Positions 14,885 to 23,563 of a DNA stretch of 64,000 nt are shown in pieces. The notes beneath the pieces were generated by a model. The model was not told the DNA's origin, made no database searches, and saw only the letters and a program-made list of their open reading frames with translations. Source of the stretch: CAJBVW01 sp964457335 (GTDB lineage: Bacteria; Myxococcota_A; UBA796; SXON01); the NCBI GenBank assembly GCA_964457335.1, contig CAYWGD010000007.1, positions 50,199 to 114,198 of the forward strand, read 5' to 3'. The translations under genes and the position numbers were made by a program. Numbering within the stretch: the first letter of the stretch is position 1; every line of letters starts with the position of its first letter.

Positions 14885-17466
14885 CGCGCGGTCCGCACGA
14901 GGCGGAGGCCGACGGCGGGGTCGTTGGTGTCGGCTGGGAGGCCGATGGCGCCCTCGCGCGTGTAGGCCGCGGGCACGTCCGTGTCGGCCGGGTTGCGCCA
15001 GCCGCCGCCGACCACGGCGCGGAGGCCCGGGTCGTCGTCGACGGGGTCCCACGCCCACTCCGCCGCGTTGCCGGCGAGGTCGAAGAGCTGGTGCTCGTTG
15101 GGGGGGCGCGTCGCGACCGGCGCGAGCGCGGGGGCGCCGTCGTGGCAGGCCAGGCGCTGCGCGTTGGTGGGGAGCGCCGCGTCGGCGTCGAGCACGTTGG
15201 CGAAGCGGCACAACTCGGCCGGGTCGTCCGTGCCGGGGAAGGTGCGGTCGCCGAACGCGGCGCGCCACTCCGCGAGGGTGGGGAGGCGCCAGCCCGGGGC
15301 GGCTGCGTCCATCGTCACGGTGGTGCCGTCGACGCGGTAGGCGGGGGCGAGCCCGTCGCGCGCGCTGCGGGCGTTGGCGAAGCGCGCGGCCTCGAGCCAG
15401 GTGACGCAGACCACGGGTCGGTCGTCGCCCACGAGCGAGACGCCCTGGCGCTCCGCGCAGGGCCGCTGGTCGGCGCCGATCCGGTCGCGCACCGGCTCCT
15501 CGCCGAGGAGCGCCCGCCACTCGCCCTGGGTGACCTCGCGGACGGCCACGTCGACGCCCGCGGCGTCCACCCGCACCACCTGCACCTCGTCGGCGGGGGG
15601 CAGGCTCCGCGCGAGGCGGAGGCCCCAAACGCCCACGTCCCCGGCCACCGGGCGGACCGCGACCGCGTCCGTGAGCGTGAACCGCGCCCAGAGCCCGCCG
15701 TCCTGCGCGAGGACCAGCTCGCTGACATTGCCGACGACGTCGCGGAGGCCCCAGCGGTTGGCCCGGAAGCGCCCGACGGGCGCGGTGTAGGCGTACCCGT
15801 CGTCGCAGCCCTCGGCCTGGGCCGGGAGCTCGCGCGCGAGCCCGGGCTCCTCGGCCACGAGGCGGGCGAAGGCGGCCGTCATCGTCGTGTCCGCGACGTT
15901 GCCCCAGTCGCACGGGGTGCCGGGGCCGGGGAGCTCTCCCGTGGTGCCGGCGCGCGCCGCGAGCTCCCACTCGTCCCCGGTCGGGAGGCGGTAGCCGTCG
16001 GCGGCCGGGTCGCAGGTCAGGCCGGCGTCGGTGGCGGCGCACGCGGGCGTCAGGCCCTCGCGCGTCGAGAGGGCGGCGAGGAGCGCGACGGTCTCGGCCA
16101 CGGTGACGCAGAACACGGGCATGTCGCCGTTCGCCGCTTCGAGGGCCGGCCCCGCGCAGGGCTCGAAGACGGAGCCCAGCCGCGCGAAGCGGCGGGTGCC
16201 GACCGGGTCCTCGCCCGTGACCTCGCGCCAGAGGGCCTGGGTGACCTCCGTCTCGCCCACGAGGAAGGGGCGGCCGACCTCCGCGATTCGCGCGTCGGCG
16301 CCGGAGCCGGCCGCGAACCGCCCCGCGGACACGCGCGCCATGCGGCCGGCGGGCGTGACGCAGGCGCGCTCGCCGTCCGGGGTGGACCCCGGCGGGCAGC
16401 GGGCGGGGGTGGGTGGCACGGGGACCGCAGGGGGCGTGGCGGTTGGTGCGGGGGAGAGCGCGGCCAGGGCGGCGACGATCGAGACGAGCGCGGCCGTGGC
16501 GAGGACCGGGGCGCCCCATCGGCGGCGACCGGCGCCCGGGCGCGTGATCTCGGCGCGGAGCGCGGTCGCGAGCGTGTCGGGCGTGCCGACGCGGCGGCGG
16601 GCGTCGGGGGCCAGCATCGCTTCCAGGGTGCGCACCAGCCCGGGGCCCACGGCGGCGGCGAGGTCGCGGCGGTCCTCGGCGTCGAGGGCGCGCATGCGGG
16701 CGTGGTCGAGCAGCGCGGCGGCCGGGAGCCCTCCGGCGTCGCGACGGGCGACCGCGCGGCGGCCGAGCGGCGTGAGGCACAGGCCGTTCGCGAGGGGCGC
16801 GACGGCCGGCCGGCCGAGGATGCAGAAGCAGGTGGTGGCCGCCAGGGCGAACACGTCCCACGCGGGGGTGGGCGCCTGCGGGAACGGCAGCGCCTGCTCG
16901 GGCGGCGCGAAGCCCCGGCTGAAGAAGGCGCCCGTGTCGGTGGACGCGCCGGGCGCAGCGGCGCGCGCGGCGCCGAAGTCGGCGAGGCGCCAGCCGTCGG
17001 GCGCGCGCATGACGTTCGACGGCTTCACGTCGCCGTGCACGAACCGGGGCGAGCCGTCGCCGGCGCGGTGCAGCGCCGCGACCGCCTCCACCACGGCCAG
17101 CGCGGCGGCGAGGCGCTCGCCCAGCGGCGGCCCCTTCGCGACGAAGCTCGCGAGCGTGTCGTCGAAGCGCGGCATCGCGAACCATCGGCGGCTCCCCCAC
17201 GTGCCGTGGTCGAGCACCGGCACGACCAGGCCGCGGAGCGTCGGCATGCCCGCGAGCTCCTCGAGCAGCGCGCGCTCCCCGTCGAGCCAGGCGCCCGCGT
17301 CGCCGGGCTCGATGGCGACCTTGAACGCGGCGGGCTCGCCGCTGTCCGCGTCCTCGCCGAAGTGCACCAGCGCCTGCCCGCCCGTGTGCGCGGGGGACTC
17401 CTCGATGCACCATCGGCGGCCCCGCTCCCCGCGGACGAGCGCCCGGCCCTGCTCCTTCGACGCCAC
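14881..17466 (-). CDS. Ser/Thr kinase-like membrane protein with two FGE-like domains
   Basis: 861 aa from ATG 17466. The kinase-like domain (~25-305) keeps K49 (AAFKV), HGDVKPSN (144-151, with the catalytic Asp) and ADFG (162-165), so activity is possible. The glycine loop is poorly conserved. A single transmembrane helix lies at ~318-338. The extracytoplasmic part has two FGE/C-lectin-like domains: ~370-600 (GRFAAGSG...EVTQALWREV...LPTGDEWELAARA...GLRDVVGNVSELV) and ~610-861 (REVTQGEWRALLG...LPTLAEWRAAFG...LAGNAAEWAWDPV...VGLRLVR). It is the first gene of the operon with the pseudokinase and FHA protein. FGE domains here probably sense or bind envelope ligands rather than modify sulfatases. 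Confidence 0.86.
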   Translation of the reverse strand: MASKEQGRALVRGERGRRWCIEESPAHTGGQALVHFGEDADSGEPAAFKVAIEPGDAGAWLDGERALLEELAGMPTLRGLVVPVLDHGTWGSRRWFAMPRFDDTLASFVAKGPPLGERLAAALAVVEAVAALHRAGDGSPRFVHGDVKPSNVMRAPDGWRLADFGAARAAAPGASTDTGAFFSRGFAPPEQALPFPQAPTPAWDVFALAATTCFCILGRPAVAPLANGLCLTPLGRRAVARRDAGGLPAAALLDHARMRALDAEDRRDLAAAVGPGLVRTLEAMLAPDARRRVGTPDTLATALRAEITRPGAGRRRWGAPVLATAALVSIVAALAALSPAPTATPPAVPVPPTPARCPPGSTPDGERACVTPAGRMARVSAGRFAAGSGADARIAEVGRPFLVGETEVTQALWREVTGEDPVGTRRFARLGSVFEPCAGPALEAANGDMPVFCVTVAETVALLAALSTREGLTPACAATDAGLTCDPAADGYRLPTGDEWELAARAGTTGELPGPGTPCDWGNVADTTMTAAFARLVAEEPGLARELPAQAEGCDDGYAYTAPVGRFRANRWGLRDVVGNVSELVLAQDGGLWARFTLTDAVAVRPVAGDVGVWGLRLARSLPPADEVQVVRVDAAGVDVAVREVTQGEWRALLGEEPVRDRIGADQRPCAERQGVSLVGDDRPVVCVTWLEAARFANARSARDGLAPAYRVDGTTVTMDAAAPGWRLPTLAEWRAAFGDRTFPGTDDPAELCRFANVLDADAALPTNAQRLACHDGAPALAPVATRPPNEHQLFDLAGNAAEWAWDPVDDDPGLRAVVGGGWRNPADTDVPAAYTREGAIGLPADTNDPAVGLRLVRTAR

Positions 17467-17575
17467 GGCGGGAGGGTAGCGCAGCCGCGGAGCGCGCGTG
17501 TCCGACGGGCTTCCGATGCGGTGGCTCGGGCGCGCGGCTAGCGGGGGGCGATCGGGCGTGGCTCTCGTCGAAGGC

Positions 17576-17660
17576 GGGGGGCCCGCGTCAGGGCGGGAGT
17601 GGGGCGCGACCCTCGTCGATCACGGGGGGCCCGCGTCCAGCCGGGAGTGGGGCGCGACCC
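17576..17660 (+). repeat. Tandem ~37-bp direct repeat
   Basis: Two copies of a unit (GGGGGGCCCGCGTC, then CGGGAGTGGGGCGCGACC) occur at 17576-17612 and 17624-17660, separated by 11 bp. The second copy runs directly into the hairpin at 17657-17680. Confidence 0.7.
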
Positions 17661-17680
17661 CCGCCGAAGACGGCGGGGGT
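17657..17680. repeat. AAGA-loop hairpin, copy 1
   Basis: A perfect 10-bp stem ACCCCCGCCG/CGGCGGGGGT closes the loop AAGA. Similar C/G stems with the same AAGA loop occur at 20923-20940 and 54019-54034. Here and at 20923 it is followed by GGGCTCGGGCC.GAGGCCCTCGG, so this is a repeat family rather than chance. Confidence 0.55.
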
Positions 17681-17718
17681 CGGAGCCTTCTGGGCTCGGG
17701 CCGGAGGCCCTCGGCTGT

Positions 17719-17841
17719 GCGGCCCGGTCGCCCTCCCGGGCGCGGCTCGAAGCGACGGGGCCGCGCCGAGCCGGCCGCCGGAGGCGGCCGCCCGACAGGC
17801 TCCTCGCGCGGCGCTGCCTGGGGGCCGTTGCGCAACGCGGG
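17719..17841 (+). repeat. ~120-bp intergenic repeat, copy 2
   Basis: This is the counterpart of 11946-12065, in the same orientation. It shares GCGGCCCGGTCGCCCT, GCTCGAAGCGACG, GGCCGCGCCGAGCCGGCC, CTCCTCGCGCGGCGCTG and the GTTGCNCAACG end. It has no conserved frame. Confidence 0.65.
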
Positions 17842-17984
17842 AGGTGACGGGCTCGCCCCCCGCGCCGCTCGCCCGCCGGGCGGCCGCGCCCAACGGGCAC
17901 GCCCCCGCCCCCGCCGCCCGCGCCCCCCGCCGCGTCCGGCGGTCGCGCCCGCACTCCGCCCCGGCCGCGCTACCATGCCGCCCC

Positions 17985-19928
17985 GTGTCCGCCGACGCCG
18001 AAGCGCCCTCCGCCGCCCGCTGGCTCGCGCCGCTCGCCGTCGGCGCGCTCGTCGTGGCCATGCAGTGCGGGAGCGCGCTGCAGCACCCCCTGACGCGGCA
18101 GGTCGGCAGCATCTACTCGGAGGCGCCGGGGCACCTGTGGGGCCTCTGGACCACCGCCGCGGGGCTGTTCGAGCACGGGCCGTTCGTGCGCGCGGCGGAG
18201 GTCGGCTGGCCCGACGGCTACACGCGCCACCTGATGGACGTGAGCAACCTCCTGCTCTTCTTGCCCGGCTACTGGCTCCTCGGCGGGGGCGCGGCCGGGG
18301 CGTCGCTCGGGTGGAACCTCGTGCACGGCGGCAGCATCGCGCTCGGCGCGGCCGGCCTGGTCGCCCTCGGCCGGCGCCTGTTCGGCGGGAACCCCGACGC
18401 GCCCTACGCGATCGCGGTGGCGATCGCGGTGTTCTGCGCGAGCCCGTTCCTGCTCCAGCACCCCTCGATGGGCCGCACCGAGTACCTGCCCGCCGTGTGG
18501 CTGCCGCTGTTCCTGGCGCTGTTCCACCGCTGGATGCGGCGCCCGGCGGGCCTCACGAGCGCGGTCGAGGCGCGCCCGCCCGCGTGGGTGGGCGTGGCCG
18601 CGGGGCTCACCCTCGCAGCGGTGGTGCTGGGCGGCTGGTACCTCGCCGTGTTCGCGGCGGTTCTCGCGCCGCCCGTCGCGATCGCGTGGTCGGCCGGCCT
18701 GCGCCCCCGCGAGGTGGCGGCGCGGCTCGTGTCGGTGGTCGCCGTCGCGGCCGTCCCGGTCATCCCCGCGATCCGGGCGCTCCTCGACGCGCCGCCCGGC
18801 GGCCGCGGGATCGGCGACGAGGAGCCCATCCCGTCGCACGTGCTCGCCAACCAGCTCCGCCTCGGCGACGTCGACCCGGGCATGCACATGGGCCAGCCCG
18901 CCTACGTCGGGCTCGCGGCCCTCGTCCTCGCGGTGGCCGGCGCGATCGGGGCGCCGCGCCGCGCCCTCGGCTGGCTCCTGCTCGCCGGGTGGGCCTTCGT
19001 CGCCGCCGCCGGCCCGCACGGGCTTGGGGGCCGCGACCCCGCCTCGATGGCCGACCCCGTCGTCATGCCCGTCGCGTGGCTGGTCGCCTGGGTCCCCCCG
19101 CTCACCGCCGTGCACGACTGGTCGCGGATGGCGGTGGTCGCGGCCCTCCCCCTCGCGCTCGGGGCGGCGTGGGGCGTGCTCGCGCTCGCACGCTGGTCCC
19201 GGAGCCCGGGCCCCGTCGTCCTCGCCGCCTGCGCGCTCGTGCTGGTCGACCAGGCCAGCTTCCCGAAGCGCTGGACCTCCGACCAGCCCTGGTTCGCCTC
19301 GCAGGCCCCGCCGCGGCTGATCGAGGGCCTCGCGACGCTGCCGCCCGGCCCGATCGTCGCGCTCCCCGTCGACATCCAGCACCGGCTGGGCGGGCCCGAG
19401 GTCCGCGGCCTCGGCTTCCTCTGGCAGCTCCAGCACGGGCGGCCGATCCCGGGCCTCCCCGAGGGGAAGACCGACACCACGCTCGTGCACTCGCACCTCG
19501 CGCGGCTCGCGGTGCTCCGGCAGGAGCTCTCCGTGATGATCCGCGGCGGCTCGGTCGACTCCAGCGTGCGCCCGGACGTGGCGCCGCCCCCGCCGTCGGA
19601 CGAGGACGTGCGCTGCGCCCGACTCGACGCCGCCGATCTGCGCGCCCGCGGCTACGTCGGCGTGGCCGTGACCACCAGCCTGGGCGGCGGCGCCGACCTC
19701 GACGAGTACCTCACCGCCCTGCTCGGCCCGCCGGCCTTCGCGGAGGAGCCGGCGTGGATCTGGGACCTCGCGCGTGTCCCCGACGGCGCCGGCGCGCCGT
19801 GCACGCTGCCGCAGCTGCCCCCGCGCGTCGCGCGCGACCTCGACCCGCGCGACGGGAGCGCGCGGCCCGGGACGCCCCCGGGGACCGGGACGCGCCGTCC
19901 GACCGGCCCTGTGCCCACGCCCGGTTAG
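17985..19928 (+). CDS. Polytopic membrane protein, GT-C-glycosyltransferase-like
   Basis: 647 aa if GTG 17985 is the start (VSADAEAPSAARWLAPLAVGALVV). The ORF is open 141 bp upstream, but that stretch is repeat-rich and Arg/Pro-biased. There are about ten hydrophobic helices, with a soluble C-terminal region from ~460. The first loop (GSIYSEAPGHLWGLWTTAAGLFEHGPFV) and the overall plan resemble GT-C-fold membrane glycosyltransferases or YfhO-like proteins. A family assignment from sequence alone is uncertain. It is followed 9 bp later by an FHA regulator, so the two are probably co-transcribed. Confidence 0.7.
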   Translation: MSADAEAPSAARWLAPLAVGALVVAMQCGSALQHPLTRQVGSIYSEAPGHLWGLWTTAAGLFEHGPFVRAAEVGWPDGYTRHLMDVSNLLLFLPGYWLLGGGAAGASLGWNLVHGGSIALGAAGLVALGRRLFGGNPDAPYAIAVAIAVFCASPFLLQHPSMGRTEYLPAVWLPLFLALFHRWMRRPAGLTSAVEARPPAWVGVAAGLTLAAVVLGGWYLAVFAAVLAPPVAIAWSAGLRPREVAARLVSVVAVAAVPVIPAIRALLDAPPGGRGIGDEEPIPSHVLANQLRLGDVDPGMHMGQPAYVGLAALVLAVAGAIGAPRRALGWLLLAGWAFVAAAGPHGLGGRDPASMADPVVMPVAWLVAWVPPLTAVHDWSRMAVVAALPLALGAAWGVLALARWSRSPGPVVLAACALVLVDQASFPKRWTSDQPWFASQAPPRLIEGLATLPPGPIVALPVDIQHRLGGPEVRGLGFLWQLQHGRPIPGLPEGKTDTTLVHSHLARLAVLRQELSVMIRGGSVDSSVRPDVAPPPPSDEDVRCARLDAADLRARGYVGVAVTTSLGGGADLDEYLTALLGPPAFAEEPAWIWDLARVPDGAGAPCTLPQLPPRVARDLDPRDGSARPGTPPGTGTRRPTGPVPTPG

Positions 19929-19937
19929 GGGGCCCCC

Positions 19938-20909
19938 ATGCCGGGGCGGGCGGAGCTCGAGCTACTTCGCGAGGGCGCCGTCGTCCGCGTCATCCGCGTG
20001 GGGAGCGCGCCGGTGCACCTCGGGCGCGCGCTCGACAACAGCGTCGTGCTGCTGGACGAGGACGTCTCGGGCCACCACGCCGTCGTGGCCCCGGGCCCCG
20101 ACGGTCTCCTCGTCACCGACCTGCGCAGCACGAACGGCACCTGGGTCGACGGCGTGCGCGTGGCGGGGGACGCCGCCCTCGGCGACGGCGCCGTGCTCCG
20201 CCTCGGCGTGAGCTGCCTCCTCCGCGTGCGGGAGGCCCCCGAGGCGCGGGGGGGCGGGCTCGCGCTCGCCGACCTGACCGCAGGGACCGTGCACCCGCTG
20301 GTCGAGCCCCGCGTCCACATCGGCAGCGCGCCGGGCTGTCTCGTCGAGCTGCCGGACGGCCCGCCGCGCGCGGCCACGCTCACCGCGGAGGTGGAGGACG
20401 AGCTCTGGCTCGACCTCGCCGACGACGGCCGTCCCGTCGCGCTCGGGGAGGTCTTCGAGGTGGCCGGGCGCCAGCTCCGCGTGCAGCGCGCGCCCGCCCG
20501 CGCCCCGGTCACGTGGTCGCACGAGCTGGTCCGCGCGCGCTACCCCTACGTGCTGGCGGTGGCCCTCGACGGCCCCGGCGGCCCGACCGCGCGGCTCCGC
20601 GACCCCGACAGCGGCCGCGCGCACACCATCACCGGGGAGACGCGCGCCACGTTGCTCTACGTCCTCGCGCGGGCGCGGGCTGAGGCGCTCGACGCCGGCG
20701 CGCGCGACGACCTGGCCGGCTGGATGGACGACGAGGACGTGCTCGTCGCCGTGTGGGGCCGCTCCGCCCTCCGCCAGGCCGCGAGCGCGTACTCCGTGCT
20801 CCTCCACCGCATCCGCCGCGAGCTCGACGCCGCCGGCTTCGACCCCACGTTCGTCGAGAAGCGGCGGGGGGCCACGCGCGTCCGCCTCTACTCGGTCGAG
20901 CTCGGGTAG
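19938..20909 (+). CDS. FHA-domain winged-helix regulator
   Basis: 323 aa from ATG 19938, 9 bp after the membrane gene. The N-terminal FHA domain is canonical: HLGRALDNSVVLLDEDVSGHH, then TDLRSTNGTWVDGVRV (residues ~25-95). A second FHA-like stretch may occupy ~115-190 (HPLVEPRVHIGSAPGCLVELPDG). The C-terminal ~120 residues end in WGRSALRQAASAYSVLLHRIRRELDAAG...KRRGATRVRL, the shape of a winged-helix DNA-binding domain. It should bind phosphothreonine partners and DNA in the cytoplasm. It has the same layout as the FHA gene at 12396, so both could respond to the kinase-like operon in between. Confidence 0.85.
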   Translation: MPGRAELELLREGAVVRVIRVGSAPVHLGRALDNSVVLLDEDVSGHHAVVAPGPDGLLVTDLRSTNGTWVDGVRVAGDAALGDGAVLRLGVSCLLRVREAPEARGGGLALADLTAGTVHPLVEPRVHIGSAPGCLVELPDGPPRAATLTAEVEDELWLDLADDGRPVALGEVFEVAGRQLRVQRAPARAPVTWSHELVRARYPYVLAVALDGPGGPTARLRDPDSGRAHTITGETRATLLYVLARARAEALDAGARDDLAGWMDDEDVLVAVWGRSALRQAASAYSVLLHRIRRELDAAGFDPTFVEKRRGATRVRLYSVELG

Positions 20910-20922
20910 ATCCGGGGCGCGC

Positions 20923-20940
20923 CCCCGCGAAGACGCGGGG
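20923..20940. terminator. AAGA-loop hairpin after FHA gene
   Basis: A 7-bp stem CCCCGCG/CGCGGGG has loop AAGA and starts 14 bp after the FHA stop codon. It is the same hairpin type as at 17657-17680 and 54019-54034. Position suggests a terminator. Confidence 0.45.
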
Positions 20941-21123
20941 TCGGGCGTCCTCCGGGCTCGGGCCAGAGGCCCTCGGTCGGCCCGCCGCGCGCGGGCCGCC
21001 CGCCCCGGGCAGTGCGCGCTCGCGTGGCCTCCGGCCCGTGGACCCCGCGCGCCCGGGGCGCCCTCCGGCCTCCCTCGCGCGGGTGCCGGCGTGATCAGCC
21101 GCAAAGGCAGGGAAGTCATGAGG

Positions 21124-21192
21124 CGGTGTCAGGAACTGACAAATGACACCTACGGCACGGCCGGAGGTGTCAATTTTCAGGTCCTGACCCCG
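21124..21192. repeat. REP-like palindromic element, diverged copy
   Basis: The left arm GGTGTCAGGAACTGACAAAT followed by GACACCTACGGC pairs imperfectly with a right arm of GCCGGAGGTGTCAATTTTCAG followed by GTCCTGACCCC. The ends (TGTCAGGA...TCCTGAC) and the core (GACACCTACGGC) match the perfect elements at 12130 and 54609, so this looks like a decayed member of the family. Confidence 0.7.
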
Positions 21193-21318
21193 CCGGTTGC
21201 GGAGCTGTAGTCCTCCCGCGGCGGTCGAATCCCTACTTGTGGCGTGTCGGCCTGGACGATTGCCGACTCACGCCCGCCGCTGGCCTCGGGCCCGGCGGGC
21301 CCACCGCACGGAGGTGCC

Positions 21319-22068
21319 ATGTCCCGTCCCCTGTCCATCCTGGTCGCCGCGGCGCTGCTCGCGGGCTGCAACCAGAAGAAGATCGCCGCGCTGGAAGGCG
21401 AGCTCGCCGACCGGGACGCCGCGCTCGCCTCGGTCCGCGCCGAGAACCAGGGCTACGTGCTCGAGCTCGAGGCGCTGCGGGCCGAGCTCCACCGCCTGAA
21501 GCGCGAGAGCGTCGAGCTGGCCTCGTTGTACGCCCGCATCGTGGACGAGTTCGGCCCCCAGATCGAAGGCGGCCGCGCGTGGCTGGTCGTCTACGGCGAT
21601 CGCACCGTCGTCGCCGTCGGCGAGCAGATCTGGTTCGAGAGCGGCTCCGCCGCGCTCGACGAGACCGGCAAGCTCGCGGTCGCCCGGCTCGGCGAGGTGC
21701 TCCGCGAGCACCCGGGCCGCCGCTTCCAGGTGGAGGGTCACACCGACCCGCTCCCCATCGCGACGGAGCGCTACCCGTCGAACTGGGAGCTCGGCGCGAG
21801 CCGCGCGATCACCGTGGTGAAGGCCCTCGTGGCCGCCGGCGTGCCCGCCACGCAGCTCTCCGCGGCGAGCTACGCCGACACCACGCCCTTCGCCACGAAC
21901 TCCCACGAGAACGGGCAGGCCGTGAACCGGCGCATCACCGTGACGCTCCAGACCACGCTGGAGGACACGGGCGCGCAGCGGCAGCTCTACGCCGCGGCCC
22001 AGAAGCACGGTCGGGCGCTCCGTGCCGCGGTGGACGGCCCGTCGCCCACCATCGCGACCACCCGCTGA
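21319..22068 (+). CDS. OmpA-family lipoprotein with coiled coil
   Basis: 249 aa from ATG 21319, preceded by GGAGG at 21310-21314. The signal peptide ends in ALLAGC (Cys 17). Residues ~20-65 form a coiled coil (IAALEGELADRDAALASVRAENQ...LEALRAELHRLKRES). Residues ~95-220 are an OmpA/MotB peptidoglycan-binding domain (VGEQIWFESGSAALDETGK, VEGHTDPLP, SRAITVVKALVAAGVPATQLSAASYAD, NRRITVTL). It should link the outer membrane to peptidoglycan. It converges with the FG-GAP lipoprotein gene across a strong hairpin. Confidence 0.93.
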   Translation: MSRPLSILVAAALLAGCNQKKIAALEGELADRDAALASVRAENQGYVLELEALRAELHRLKRESVELASLYARIVDEFGPQIEGGRAWLVVYGDRTVVAVGEQIWFESGSAALDETGKLAVARLGEVLREHPGRRFQVEGHTDPLPIATERYPSNWELGASRAITVVKALVAAGVPATQLSAASYADTTPFATNSHENGQAVNRRITVTLQTTLEDTGAQRQLYAAAQKHGRALRAAVDGPSPTIATTR

Positions 22069-22074
22069 TCACCC

Positions 22075-22118
22075 GCGTCCCACGGCCCGCCGGGTTCACC
22101 CCGCGGGTCGTGGGACGC
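22075..22118. terminator. Terminator-like hairpin between convergent genes
   Basis: The 16-nt arms at 22075-22090 and 22103-22118 (GCGTCCCACGGCCCGC paired with one wobble/mismatch) have a 12-nt loop. It sits exactly between the OmpA stop (22068) and the FG-GAP stop (22124), as expected for a bidirectional terminator. Confidence 0.65.
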
Positions 22119-22123
22119 CGCCC

Positions 22124-23458
22124 TCACGGCGCGACAGCCAGGTCCCACGGCGACAACAACAGCGAGAGATCGCCGTCCATGTTGCCCACGACGAGGTCGA
22201 ACGAGCCGTCGAGGTCGACGTCGTGGCCGCCCGCGAGCACGTACCCGAACCACTCGGGGCGGCCGCCGAGCGCGACGGTGTCCTCGGCCGCGAGCGTGCC
22301 GCCCGCGCGCAGGTCCGCGTTGGCGAAGAGGTACACGCGCTCGCCGAAGTGCGCGGAGGCCGCGACGCCGGGCAGGCAGTCGCCGTCGGTCACGGGGGCG
22401 AGGTGCCCGCCGAGGTAGTTGTACGCCTCCTCCTCGAGCGTCACGAAGGCGTCCGCTCCGTCGAGGGTCGCCCCGGTCGCGGCCGCCGACGCGACCGCGG
22501 TCCCCGCGAAGCCGAGGACCGAGAAGGAGTCGTTGTAGAGCCAGTCCTGCACGAACAGCTCCTCGAGGCCGTCCGCGTCGAGGTCCACGAAGAACGGCAG
22601 GCGGGTGTACTCCTCCATCGTGACGAGCACGTCGAGGTCGGCCGCGTCGAGCACGCCGCCGTCGGCCGCGAGGTCGCCCGGGAGGAGCACGTGATCCTCG
22701 TACGCGAGGCCCTTCCGCGCGACGAACAGGAGGTCGTCGAGACCGTCGCCGTCGAGGTCCCCCGCGGCGTGGGGGGAGTACCCCGAGCCGGGCTCCGTCG
22801 TGACGACCAGCGCCGCGTCCGCTTCGGTGTGCTCGCCGGCGTCCAGGCCGTCGAACACGTACACCGCGTTCCCGGCCGCGAGGGCGGCCTCGGCGAGCCC
22901 GTTCCCGTCGACGTCGAGCCGCTCGCCGCGCGCCACGAGGACGGCCGCGTTCTCCGCGTCGGGGAAGGACACCGTCCAGAGCGGCTCGGTGGTGGACGCC
23001 GGCGACCACACGCTGAGGGCCCGCCGCCCCCGCGACGTGTTCTCCCCGACCGCCACGTCCGCCTGCCCGTCGCCGTCCACGTCCCCGGCCACGCCGACGG
23101 ACACGCTCGAGTCCCCGAGGCGCGTGGGCATCCACGCCGACGGCGTGGTGGCGCCGGCCGCGGCGTCCTCGCCGGGCACGAGGGCCACGCTGTGGCTCGG
23201 CGTCCAGGTCTCGTGCAGCAGGTCGGGCGCGCCGCCGCCGTCGAGGTCCGCGACCATCGCCGCCGCCCAGTCCCACGTCCCGCCGCCCACCAGGAGCGCG
23301 TGCTCCGCCGGCGGCGCGACGCAGCGGTCGTTCGCGTTCCCGGAGTCCTCCCAGCCGCCGCCGGTGTCCCCGGTGTCGGCCGTGTCGTCGTCGGAGAACG
23401 GCGCGTCACCGCCGCTCGGCTTCTCGATCTCGGTGACGCACGCGAGCAGGAGCCACAT
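22124..23458 (-). CDS. FG-GAP/VCBS-repeat lipoprotein
   Basis: 444 aa from ATG 23458. The lipobox MWLLLAC puts Cys at 7, followed by an Asp/Thr/Gly linker (FSDDDTADTGDTGGG). The body has repeated calcium-type FG-GAP loops: VADLDGGGAPDLL, AGDVDGDGQADVAVG, AGDLDGDGLDDLLF, FVDLDADGLEELF, HDVDLDGSFDLVVG. This indicates a seven-bladed integrin-alpha-like propeller on the outer surface, probably Ca2+-binding. It is divergent from the RND adaptor gene (247 bp). Ligand unknown. Confidence 0.85.
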   Translation of the reverse strand: MWLLLACVTEIEKPSGGDAPFSDDDTADTGDTGGGWEDSGNANDRCVAPPAEHALLVGGGTWDWAAAMVADLDGGGAPDLLHETWTPSHSVALVPGEDAAAGATTPSAWMPTRLGDSSVSVGVAGDVDGDGQADVAVGENTSRGRRALSVWSPASTTEPLWTVSFPDAENAAVLVARGERLDVDGNGLAEAALAAGNAVYVFDGLDAGEHTEADAALVVTTEPGSGYSPHAAGDLDGDGLDDLLFVARKGLAYEDHVLLPGDLAADGGVLDAADLDVLVTMEEYTRLPFFVDLDADGLEELFVQDWLYNDSFSVLGFAGTAVASAAATGATLDGADAFVTLEEEAYNYLGGHLAPVTDGDCLPGVAASAHFGERVYLFANADLRAGGTLAAEDTVALGGRPEWFGYVLAGGHDVDLDGSFDLVVGNMDGDLSLLLSPWDLAVAP

Positions 23459-23563
23459 GCCGACGATCTAGCCCGCCACCGCGGGCTCGGCGCGGCGATT
23501 CTCCTCGTCGCGACCGGGACGCCGCCGGCCGAGCCGGAGATCCGGTACGCGGTTGCCGGGGGG

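Larger units (their letters stand above)
17467..17984. other. 518-bp non-coding repeat island
   Basis: It separates divergent genes (kinase-like gene start 17466, membrane gene start 17985), so promoters for both should lie here, though I cannot define -35/-10 boxes. It contains a ~37-bp direct repeat (17576-17612 and 17624-17660), a 10-bp hairpin (17657-17680) and the second copy of the ~120-bp intergenic repeat (17719-17841). No convincing gene is present. Confidence 0.7.
20910..21318. other. 409-bp non-coding stretch
   Basis: It holds an AAGA-loop hairpin right after the FHA gene, a G+C block shared with 17.7 kb (GGGCTCGGGCC.GAGGCCCTCGG), a diverged palindromic element at 21124-21192, and about 125 bp of likely promoter/leader for the OmpA gene, which has a GGAGG ribosome site at 21310-21314. 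No gene is seen. Confidence 0.7.

Noticed and set aside
13333..17466. FGE-like domains as true formylglycine-generating enzymes for sulfatases
   Set aside because: No sulfatase gene is nearby, and the paired active-site cysteines are missing at the expected place after GGSW/GGGW, so a binding or sensing role is more likely.
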